Assembly: GCA_019510535.1 (NCBI GenBank)
Contig: JAEKKE010000225.1
Location: 1 to 6,171 of the forward strand
Reading direction: 5' to 3'
Length of the DNA stretch: 6,171 nt
Source of the DNA: Acidobacteriota bacterium
GTDB lineage: Bacteria > Acidobacteriota > Terriglobia > Terriglobales > Acidobacteriaceae
The notes under the pieces were generated by a model that was given only the letters and a program-made list of their open reading frames with translations, did not search any database and was not told the DNA's origin. This document shows, one piece after another, positions 1 to 5,913 of the stretch (position 1 is its first letter; each line of letters starts with the position of its first letter). Made by a program: the position numbers and the translations under genes.

Positions 1-545
1 GTCGGCTCGGCCGCGCGAGACTGCTGCCACCAGCTATAGCTCTTGCCGATCAACTGGCTTCCGCCGCGTCCATCGATGGCTCCATCGCCCATGATCGCGG
101 CATTCTTCACATCCTTCACGCTGAGGAGCGGCCTGCAGGCCGAGCTCTCAGGGCCGGAGGTGCCACACCCGCCTGGCTTGGTGTCATAGAGCTTGGGATC
201 GCGTGAACCGTAGAGCGTGACCCCTTTCTCTACCAACAGCGTGACGCCCTCGCGCAGCTCCAGCGGACCACTGAGAAATGCATTCTGCGCACCGTCAGCG
301 CGCAGGGCTACCGCCTTTCCGCTGCCGCAAGTGTCGAGCGCATGCTGAATGCGCTCCGTATCGAGCTTCTGCTCGTCTTCTTCCCGAAGAGCATTGTTCG
401 CCGCATGCAGCTTTGCCTTCAGAACCGTACAGGCTACAGGGATGACGGGCTCGGTGACATGGCGTGTGTCCTGAGCCATAGCGGGAGCCACAACGGCGAC
501 ACTCAAGGCAGCAAGCGAGAGAGCAAAAACAGCAGGACGGATCAC
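1..545 (-). CDS. Exported glycoside hydrolase family 28 (polygalacturonase-like) protein, N-terminal part only
   Basis: The window holds the first 181 residues; the rest lies beyond base 1. I read a GTG start at 545-543 because an in-frame TGA lies just upstream and a GGAG sits four bases before the GTG, a rather short spacing. Residues 1-24 form a signal peptide ending in AMA before Gln25, so the protein should be exported. The mature part starts like GH28 and related right-handed beta-helix proteins: an ALDTC segment near 69-73, then SGPLELREGVTLLVEKGVTL (92-111), GSRDPKLY (113-120) and GDGAIDGRGG (153-162), with a Trp pair at 172-173. These match the N-terminal coils of bacterial polygalacturonases, which hydrolyse alpha-1,4-galacturonan in pectin. 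The catalytic aspartates lie outside the window, so activity and exact substrate (polygalacturonan, rhamnogalacturonan or other) cannot be judged. Cys39, Cys73, Cys127 and Cys137 could form disulfides. The gene appears to have its own promoter and an operator-like palindrome upstream. Confidence 0.82.
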   Translation of the reverse strand, partial: MIRPAVFALSLAALSVAVVAPAMAQDTRHVTEPVIPVACTVLKAKLHAANNALREEDEQKLDTERIQHALDTCGSGKAVALRADGAQNAFLSGPLELREGVTLLVEKGVTLYGSRDPKLYDTKPGGCGTSGPESSACRPLLSVKDVKNAAIMGDGAIDGRGGSQLIGKSYSWWQQSRAAEP

Positions 546-597
546 GGGACTCCAGTTTCAAAAACGGCGAGGGGATTACACCCTAGGGCGTGCCTGA

Positions 598-627
598 ACT
601 ATAAGGATCGGGATTTCCTTCCGTCAA
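598..627 (-). promoter_or_regulatory. Putative sigma-70 promoter of the GH28 gene
   Basis: Reading the minus strand, TTGACG (627-622) and TATAGT (603-598) are separated by 18 bases. Each hexamer differs from the TTGACA/TATAAT consensus at one position. Transcription would start near base 591, giving a leader of about 46 bases before the GTG at 545. The site lies in the only gap upstream of the GH28 gene, right after the esterase stop codon. It is called by eye only. Confidence 0.55.
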
Positions 628-632
628 ATCAA

Positions 633-648
633 ATCGAAACGTTTCAAT
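633..648. promoter_or_regulatory. LacI-family operator-like palindrome upstream of the GH28 gene
   Basis: The core GAAACGTTTC (636-645) is a perfect 10-base palindrome centred on CG. One mismatched pair (635/646) is followed by two further matching pairs, so 14 of 16 bases are symmetric. A/T-flanked even palindromes with a central CG are the usual operator shape for LacI-family regulators such as PurR, RbsR and CcpA. It lies five bases upstream of the putative -35 hexamer. A LacI-family regulator is encoded at 4772-5767, but whether that protein binds here is unknown, as its DNA-binding domain looks incomplete. Confidence 0.5.
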
Positions 649-659
649 AGAGAAGCTGA

Positions 660-2372
660 TTACGTCCCCGGTTGGCGGTAGTGGGCTTGTGCCCCCAATT
701 TTCGTTCTTCTCCGCGAGGATCGGAGACAACTGCCGGCTTATTACCCCAAGCCATCGTAAAACGCTTCGAAAGATCATAAGCAGGCCACTGCGGGATTGC
801 GGGATTGTTCGGATTCCCGGTTTTGGCATAGGCCAACAAGGTCTCGCTCATGGCATCGGCCAACGGCTGGGCACGGCGCACATCGTCGGCGGCTGCGCCG
901 ACCATCCCGGGCGCGAGTGCGAGATTATCGAAGTAAAACGGGATATCAAGCGTGTGCGGCGCGCCAAATTTTCCGCCTGCTACCGGCGATGGCCAATTCA
1001 TCTGATAGACCCAGGTGCGGCTTGCAGCCGGGCTCTGCGCACGCCGCTCGGCTTCTATCACCTGCCCCGGCCATGACCGGAACGCCGTCGCCGCGGCAAA
1101 GAACACATCTGAGGGCGAGTACTGCGGATACCAGTGCCGATATTTCGCTACAACGTCCTCAGGATCGATACCACCGAGGAAGCTGCCGACATTCTTCGTC
1201 AGCGCCGCCGGTACCTCCTCCCACGTAAGAGAAAAGAGGGCAGGCTGGGCGCCGCCGATCAGGCCGCGGGTCTCGTCATGCGTGTTTCCGAGAATCATGG
1301 GAACGTCTGCGGAGAGCGGAGGCGCATCGGGTTCAAACGGATCGCGCGGCAGCGCGCCACCATCGACAACCGGAAGCCAGGCACTGCTGACACGCGCAGC
1401 TTCTTCCAGTGCATCGAGCGGCAGCGCATCAAGCTTCTGCCGCAGGTCACTGCCAGGGACGCGATCCAAGTCGAGCTTTGCCAGAAAGGCACGCGTACGT
1501 TCGGTAGCGATCTTCTTCGGGGCGACGGTGACCTGCTGGCCGCTCATGCTCATGACGCGATGGAAGAGGCCGTGCGCCGCCGGCATGGCCATCAGCGTGG
1601 CGCACTTGGCCCCGCCGCCGGACTGTCCCCAGATCGTGACCCGGTTCGGGTCGCCGCCAAAGGCCGCGATGTTGTCACGCACCCAGCGCAAAGCCAGCAC
1701 CAGGTCCAGCATGCCCACGTTCCCGGAATCCGCATACGCCGGGTCGTCGGTGAGCTCAGCCAGGTAAAGGAAACCGAAGGCATTCAGACGGTGATTGACA
1801 GTCACGACTACCGCGTCACCGCGACGCGCCAGCCGCGTCCCATCATAGAGAGACGCATTGACGGTACCGCTGTTGTAGGCTCCGCCGTGGATATAAAACA
1901 GCACCGGCCGCCGTTCATGCCCCGCGCGCGATGGCGAAGGAGTCCACACATTCAGATGGAGACAGTCTTCGCTGATCTCGCCTTCGTCGGGCGGTAGATG
2001 GTAGGTCTCAGCGTTCGTGTGTGTTTCTTCGCGGCGGGCGCGTCCTCCGCCAAGCTGCGGAGAGCGGTCTCCCCATGCTGTCGTATCGCGAATGCCTTTC
2101 CAGGGTGCTACTGGAATCGCTGGCTGGAAGCGGCGTGCCTTCGTATCAGCACCGTAAGGAATTCCCAGGAAGCCGGCGAGGCCACCGCGTATCGTGCCGC
2201 GCACGTCACCCGCAGTGGTGCGAACCACCGGCCTCGACTCGGGCGTCACCCATGCAAAGACTGATCGGGACGAAAGTAAGGCAGCAGCACCAAGCCCATG
2301 TTGCAACAACTCACGACGACGCACTCTGGTCTCCCTGAGAGCCGCCGCAAAGGAAATGCGGCTCTGGTTCAT
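660..2372 (-). CDS. Exported type-B carboxylesterase (alpha/beta hydrolase)
   Basis: This 570-residue protein belongs to the type-B carboxylesterase/cholinesterase family, which hydrolyses carboxylic esters with a Ser-Glu-His triad. Visible motifs in order are the family signature EDCLHLNVW (135-143), oxyanion-hole HGGAY (162-166), nucleophile elbow GQSGGG with Ser251, the acid in NTHDETRG (Glu367) and the His in GAPHTLDIPF (His473). The elbow is GQSGGG instead of the common GESAGG. The N-terminus has a twin-arginine-like signal (RVRRRELLQ at 16-24, hydrophobic stretch to about 39, possible cleavage after Ala40), so export is likely. The ATG at 2372 is supported by GAGG five bases upstream; a GTG at residue 17 is possible but would remove the basic region. 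The length is normal for the family. It starts 53 bases after the galT stop, so co-transcription is likely. The natural ester is unknown; removal of acyl groups from plant polysaccharide is an inference from the GH28 neighbour. Confidence 0.92.
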   Translation of the reverse strand: MNQSRISFAAALRETRVRRRELLQHGLGAAALLSSRSVFAWVTPESRPVVRTTAGDVRGTIRGGLAGFLGIPYGADTKARRFQPAIPVAPWKGIRDTTAWGDRSPQLGGGRARREETHTNAETYHLPPDEGEISEDCLHLNVWTPSPSRAGHERRPVLFYIHGGAYNSGTVNASLYDGTRLARRGDAVVVTVNHRLNAFGFLYLAELTDDPAYADSGNVGMLDLVLALRWVRDNIAAFGGDPNRVTIWGQSGGGAKCATLMAMPAAHGLFHRVMSMSGQQVTVAPKKIATERTRAFLAKLDLDRVPGSDLRQKLDALPLDALEEAARVSSAWLPVVDGGALPRDPFEPDAPPLSADVPMILGNTHDETRGLIGGAQPALFSLTWEEVPAALTKNVGSFLGGIDPEDVVAKYRHWYPQYSPSDVFFAAATAFRSWPGQVIEAERRAQSPAASRTWVYQMNWPSPVAGGKFGAPHTLDIPFYFDNLALAPGMVGAAADDVRRAQPLADAMSETLLAYAKTGNPNNPAIPQWPAYDLSKRFTMAWGNKPAVVSDPRGEERKLGAQAHYRQPGT

Positions 2373-2377
2373 TCTTG

Positions 2378-2381
2378 CCTC
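2378..2381 (-). promoter_or_regulatory. Ribosome binding site of the carboxylesterase gene
   Basis: GAGG on the minus strand, five bases before the ATG at 2372-2370. It favours this start over the in-frame GTG at codon 17. Confidence 0.6.
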
Positions 2382-2406
2382 AGCTTAGGCGAAAGAACAA
2401 ATGAGC

Positions 2407-2423
2407 CGCATCTTGAGGATGCG
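2407..2423 (-). terminator. Short hairpin between galT and the esterase gene (weak terminator or processing stem)
   Basis: CGCATC and GATGCG form a perfect six-base stem around a five-base loop, starting two bases after the galT stop codon. On the minus strand it is followed by GGCTCATTTGTTCTTTC, which is T-rich but not a clean T run, so full rho-independent termination is doubtful. Partial attenuation or an mRNA 3' end that sets galT and esterase levels apart is possible. Confidence 0.35.
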
Positions 2424-2425
2424 TG

Positions 2426-3460
2426 TTAGGAAGTCTGCATCACTGTGCGAAGCGTTGCCGCTGCAGACTCCGGTGTGATATCGCGTTGCGGCGAACCCAG
2501 CAGCTCAAAGCCGACCATGAACTTCCTTACCGTTGCTGAGCGCAGCAGCGGCGGATAGAAATGCGCATGCAGCGTCCATTCTGGATGTGGCTCGCCGTCG
2601 GACGGGGCCGGATGAAAGCCCATCGAGTAGGGGAACGGCGTATCGAAAACCCGGTTATACCCTGCCGCAACCGTGTGCAGGATGTCCGAAAGTCCGTCAC
2701 GCTCTTCGGGGCTCAGATCTTCAAAGGAAGCTACTGAGCGACGTGGAAGCAGGAGCGTCTCGAACGGCCAGACCGCCCAGAACGGTACAACCACAGCCCA
2801 GGTTTCGTTGGAAGCAACAACGCGCTCATCTTCTTCGAGCTCGGTGCTCAGGTAGGTCGCCAGCAAGGGCTTCTGCGACTTTGCGAAGTATTCTTTCTGT
2901 GCAGCGAGCTCCGTTAACGGCTCGTTGGGAATATGTTCCGTCGCCCAGACCTGTCCGTGGGGGTGCGGGTTACTGGCTCCCATCATCGCTCCGCGATTTT
3001 CGAAGATCTGGACGTACTGAATCTCAGGCCGAGCTCCCAGTTCCTCGGCCTGCGCGGTCCACATATCCACGACATTGCGAATCTTCTCGACTTCCATCGT
3101 CGCTAACGTGAGGTCATGCCGGGGATCGAAACAGAGCACACGGCAGATGCCTCTCTCCGTCTCTGCCCGCAGAAGGCCATCTCCCAGGTCAAACTGCGCC
3201 TGCGGCGCATCCTGTTTCAACGCCGCGAAGTCGTTCTGAAAGACATAGGTGCTCTCGTACTGCGGTGTATGCTCTCCGTTAGCGCGCATGTTGCCTGGGC
3301 ACAGATAGCACGTCGGATCGTAGGTGACCGGCGCAGGAACAGCCGGTGTCTCCATCTGTCCCTGCCATGGGCGTTGCGTGCGGTGTGGCGATACCAGAAC
3401 CCACTCACGCCGGAGCGGATTCCAGCGGCGATGCGGAGCTTGCAGCCAGAGTGTTTCCAT
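2426..3460 (-). CDS. galT: Galactose-1-phosphate uridylyltransferase
   Basis: GalT exchanges UMP between UDP-glucose and galactose-1-phosphate, giving UDP-galactose and glucose-1-phosphate, the second committed step of the Leloir pathway in the cytoplasm. The 344-residue protein is close to the 348 of E. coli GalT and keeps its key residues. Zinc ligands are Cys51 and Cys54 (CYLC), His115 and His166. The active-site HPHGQ (166-170) supplies the uridylylated nucleophile His168 and Gln170. The second metal site is matched by Glu184, His283, His298 and His300 (LHAHFYPP). The stretch RSATVRKFMVG (307-317) is also nearly identical to E. coli. The frame stays open upstream to 3706, but the ATG at 3460 is right: family homology starts there (METLWLQAPHRRWNPL), the upstream part only shadows galK, and an AAAGGAG sits eight bases before it. 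The start overlaps the galK stop by one base (TGATG), implying translational coupling. Confidence 0.97.
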   Translation of the reverse strand: METLWLQAPHRRWNPLRREWVLVSPHRTQRPWQGQMETPAVPAPVTYDPTCYLCPGNMRANGEHTPQYESTYVFQNDFAALKQDAPQAQFDLGDGLLRAETERGICRVLCFDPRHDLTLATMEVEKIRNVVDMWTAQAEELGARPEIQYVQIFENRGAMMGASNPHPHGQVWATEHIPNEPLTELAAQKEYFAKSQKPLLATYLSTELEEDERVVASNETWAVVVPFWAVWPFETLLLPRRSVASFEDLSPEERDGLSDILHTVAAGYNRVFDTPFPYSMGFHPAPSDGEPHPEWTLHAHFYPPLLRSATVRKFMVGFELLGSPQRDITPESAAATLRTVMQTS

Positions 3461-4626
3461 CAGGCACGCTCCTTTGCCGCCAGCTTGACGGCTCCATCGA
3501 CGGCGTCGCAAACGTAGATCTCTGGATGAATGCCGAAACGTTGGTGATACGCGTCCTTGATGGATGCCGTAAACGTATCCACATCTTCTTTGCGAACCAG
3601 ATTCACGGTGCAGCCGCCAAAGCCACCACCGGTCAGACGCGCTCCCACGCATCCCTGCAGAGTCATCGCCGTCTCCACCAGGAAGTCGATCTCTTCGCAA
3701 CTGCATTCGAAGTCATCTCTCTGGCTTACGTGCGACCCCAGCATCAGTTCACCAAAGCGCTTGGCATCGCCGGCAAGCAGTGCCTCGCGCGCAGCCATGA
3801 CGCGGCCATTTTCCGAGATCACATGGCGGCAACGTTTGTAGGCATCTTCCGGCATTTGGCCGGCGCACTGCTCCAACTGTTCGAGCGTGGCGTCGCCTAG
3901 ATCGCGAAGCCCTGGGAAACGCTCACGCAGCACCTGCTGCCCTGTCTCAACACCTTTACGGCGGCTGCCATAGTCGCCGGCGGCGATGGAATGTTTCACC
4001 AGCGAGTTGCACGCAACAATCCGCAGATCCGCAAGCGCACCACTGATCACCGGCACCAGGTCATAGGTCAGATCGCGTGTCTGCAGCAGCAATGCATGCC
4101 CCTGCTTCGCGGCGGTAACGACAAACTGATCCATGATGCCGCACGGTGACTGCACAAAGATGTTCTCCGCTCTCTGGCAGAGCAACGCAATTTCGGCATC
4201 GGTCATCGTCTTACCGCTGCGATGCAGCATGGCGAGGCAGGAGGCAACCTCGATGGAAGCAGACGAGCTCAGCCCCGCACCCAGAGGTACATTGCCACTG
4301 ACGTCCATGACGAAAGGCGGTGGGGAGATGCCCAGCTTTACCAGCTCATGCAGCACGCCGACCGGATAGTCGCTCCAGGCATGCCGCCGCTCCTGCAGGT
4401 CCTTCCAGCCTCCCTCGGCAACACCGGCGAACTGATGGCTGCGGAACAAATAGTGACGGCTGTCGCCGTCGGCGATCTTGACTTCGGTGTAGTACGGAAT
4501 CGCGATCGGAAGCACATAGCCGCCGCTGTAGTCAGTATGTTCGCCCAGCAGATTCACACGTGCGGGAGCACGGAAGACAGTCTCGTGCTGAGTTGAAAAC
4601 GATGTACTCAAAGGGATGCCACCCAT
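3460..4626 (-). CDS. galK: Galactokinase
   Basis: GalK phosphorylates alpha-D-galactose with ATP to galactose-1-phosphate, the substrate of the GalT encoded directly downstream. From the ATG at 4626 the protein has 388 residues, near the 382 of E. coli GalK. It shows the GHMP-kinase motifs in order: the galactokinase signature RVNLLGEHTDYSGG (23-36) with the catalytic Arg23, the phosphate-binding loop PLGAGLSSSAS (114-124), the catalytic Asp166 in GIMDQF, and the C-terminal ARLTGGGFGGC (329-339). The start is uncertain. Candidates are TTG 4644 (no ribosome site seen), ATG 4626 (GGA directly abutting, so poor spacing) and TTG 4611 (GGTGG about seven bases upstream). I chose the ATG because it leaves about 20 residues before the APARVN segment, nearer the length seen in E. 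coli. The gene is followed by galT with a one-base overlap, so the two form a translationally coupled pair. Confidence 0.96.
   Translation of the reverse strand: MGGIPLSTSFSTQHETVFRAPARVNLLGEHTDYSGGYVLPIAIPYYTEVKIADGDSRHYLFRSHQFAGVAEGGWKDLQERRHAWSDYPVGVLHELVKLGISPPPFVMDVSGNVPLGAGLSSSASIEVASCLAMLHRSGKTMTDAEIALLCQRAENIFVQSPCGIMDQFVVTAAKQGHALLLQTRDLTYDLVPVISGALADLRIVACNSLVKHSIAAGDYGSRRKGVETGQQVLRERFPGLRDLGDATLEQLEQCAGQMPEDAYKRCRHVISENGRVMAAREALLAGDAKRFGELMLGSHVSQRDDFECSCEEIDFLVETAMTLQGCVGARLTGGGFGGCTVNLVRKEDVDTFTASIKDAYHQRFGIHPEIYVCDAVDGAVKLAAKERA
3469..3475 (-). promoter_or_regulatory. Ribosome binding site of galT inside the galK end
   Basis: AAAGGAG on the minus strand, eight bases before the galT ATG and within the last codons of galK. 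It decides the galT start against the much longer open frame that runs upstream to 3706. Confidence 0.75.
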
Positions 4627-4662
4627 TCCAAAAAGAAAATTCAAGACAAGATAACAACGGCA

Positions 4663-4675
4663 GAGCAGGCTGCTC
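4663..4675. promoter_or_regulatory. Inverted repeat in the galK leader, possible operator or stem
   Basis: GAGCAG and CTGCTC are perfectly complementary around a single base, 37 bases upstream of the galK ATG at 4626. On the minus strand it lies just upstream of TTATCT (4654-4649), the best -10-like hexamer I see, though no convincing -35 accompanies it. The one-base spacer fits a protein-binding palindrome better than a hairpin. The rest of the gap 4627-4771 shows no other structure I trust. Confidence 0.25.
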
Positions 4676-4771
4676 AGTTATTTTCGCATCTTACGCGGTA
4701 ACGTACACGAAAAAGGAATACACCGAAAGATGGATCGAGAGTTTTTCATATTCTCCGCAACTGTGCGAACG

Positions 4772-5767
4772 TTATTCGGGCAATAGCTGGGTATCCTGAT
4801 CGAGCCCGTCGGCAAAGAGCGAGAGGTTGCTGCGAAGCACCAGGTGCGGCGCCAGGCGGGTAACCGGTGGAACCGTCTTCAGTCCCAGCAGATGAGCGTA
4901 CAGCAGCTCGATCGCCATACGACCCTGTGTAAATGGGCGCTGATGCACGGAGCAGAGAATCCGGTCGGTCTCGATCAGTGGAATCAGCTCCGGAAAGATA
5001 TCGGTCGTTACGATCTTCAATCGGCCCAGAAGCTTTGCCTCATCTGCTGCGCGCAACACTGGCAGACTATTTGCCGTTCCCAGATAGATGCCGCCGAGAT
5101 CGCGATGATGCCGGAAGAGCCTGCGCGCCGCCTGATAGCCCTCCTCGGGATCTTCGTGCGACTCCAGGGGCGGCAGCAGCCTGAGATGAGGCGCATGAAC
5201 AGCCAGCGACGCGGAGAAGCCTCGCAGCTTTTCGCTGTGATCCTGGATGCGGAGGTCTCCTGCGATCATAGCCACCTTCGCAGCCTCGGGAAGAACACGC
5301 CCGAGCAGATCTGCGGCGATATTCCCGCTGACGGTGGCATCTACAGAGACAGAGGCAATACGCCCCAGCAGAGGAGCGTCACTACCTATAAATAGAATCG
5401 GAGGAGCGTCCTCCCGGCGAAATAGTGCCGATAGAGCCGACGGATTGCCCGGGGCCAGCACGATGCCATCGAATTGTCGCCAGCGAGCCCGCTCCATGCA
5501 CTCCACGTCACCGTCTCCCAGACGGGGAAAGCTGAAAAAGTGCAGCTCAAGAGGAGCAGTAGTTGTCAGACGTTCGGCGGCGAGACGCATTCCCGCTCGC
5601 ATGGAATCGAAGAAGACGGCAACGCGTTCCGGGAGAAAGATGCCGAAGCGGAGTGTTCGTGAGAGCTTCAGCCGGTTGTGAAGAGCGCGGTCTACTGTGC
5701 CGATGGAAACGCCCAGCGCTGTTGCAATTTCGCGAATGCCATTGGGTTTGGCTGGACGTCTGGGCAC
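4772..5767 (-). CDS. LacI-family transcriptional regulator with a shortened DNA-binding domain
   Basis: The 331-residue protein starts like LacI-family repressors: IREIATALGVSIGTVDRALHN (11-31) holds the first two helices of the helix-turn-helix. It then passes directly to LRFGIFLPERVAVFFD (39-54), which is the first strand of the periplasmic-binding-protein-like sugar-sensing domain (about 39-320). In E. coli LacI the Thr of TVSR is about 46 residues from the matching Gly of the core; here the distance is 18, so about 28 residues are missing, covering helix 3 and the hinge helix. The frame is intact. The GTG start at 5767 is chosen because an in-frame TAG lies just upstream and AGGA sits seven bases before it. 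The gene precedes galK on the same strand, 145 bases away, so a role in sensing a sugar of the galactose/pectin pathway is likely. The effector is unknown, and DNA binding may be impaired. Confidence 0.85.
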   Translation of the reverse strand: MPRRPAKPNGIREIATALGVSIGTVDRALHNRLKLSRTLRFGIFLPERVAVFFDSMRAGMRLAAERLTTTAPLELHFFSFPRLGDGDVECMERARWRQFDGIVLAPGNPSALSALFRREDAPPILFIGSDAPLLGRIASVSVDATVSGNIAADLLGRVLPEAAKVAMIAGDLRIQDHSEKLRGFSASLAVHAPHLRLLPPLESHEDPEEGYQAARRLFRHHRDLGGIYLGTANSLPVLRAADEAKLLGRLKIVTTDIFPELIPLIETDRILCSVHQRPFTQGRMAIELLYAHLLGLKTVPPVTRLAPHLVLRSNLSLFADGLDQDTQLLPE

Positions 5768-5818
5768 CCTTTCATCCTAAGGGCTTATTGACTGATAGGA
5801 GTAGCCGATCGATACCTC

Positions 5819-5874
5819 AGCGGCTGAAGCCGCTTCTCTCACCAGCCTTGTACGGGACGGCTGAAAGCCGTCCC
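5819..5874. repeat. Paired intergenic hairpin repeat with shared GGCTGAA(A)GCC core
   Basis: Two strong inverted repeats lie 19 bases apart. The first (5819-5834) has seven-base arms AGCGGCT/AGCCGCT around GA. The second (5854-5874) has nine-base arms GGGACGGCT/AGCCGTCCC around GAA. Both share the core CGGCTGAA(A)GCCG, while the outer arm sequences differ but remain paired. This looks like the REP-like intergenic repeats common in Acidobacteriota genomes, judged from memory of such sequences. It lies between the aminotransferase stop and the regulator start. Neither stem is followed by a T run on the minus strand, so a classical terminator is unlikely, though the stems could stabilise the upstream mRNA end. 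Confidence 0.65.
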
Positions 5875-5913
5875 CTTAAGCAAGACGAATGACATCTAGC
5901 ACTTCGCCCAAGA

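Noticed and set aside
295..561. Cysteine-rich 88-residue minus-strand frame
   Set aside because: It is the shifted-frame reading of the GH28 signal peptide and N-terminus; the cysteines come from Ala/Leu-rich signal-peptide codons read out of frame.
1015..1997. Long plus-strand open frames (250 and 287 residues) opposite the esterase gene
   Set aside because: They lie antisense to a gene with a complete set of family motifs, have low-complexity Arg/Ser/Ala-rich composition and resemble no known protein; they are by-products of high GC.
3461..3706. Upstream extension of galT giving a 426-residue protein
   Set aside because: The extra 82 residues lie entirely in the galK coding region in another frame and are Arg/Gly-rich without homology; the internal ATG at 3460 has a strong ribosome site and starts the family homology.
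4688..4704. TTAC-GCG-GTAA near-palindrome in the galK leader, considered as a GntR/IdnR-like operator
   Set aside because: The half-sites are only four bases and the odd spacing does not fit the even, CG-centred form of known LacI-family sites.
4756..4767. Small stem CGCA-ACTG-TGCG just after the regulator stop, considered as a terminator
   Set aside because: The stem has only four base pairs and no T run follows on the minus strand.
4627..4771. Search for a small gene or RNA in the regulator-galK gap
   Set aside because: No open frame with a credible start and ribosome site, and no extended structured element beyond the short palindrome already listed.
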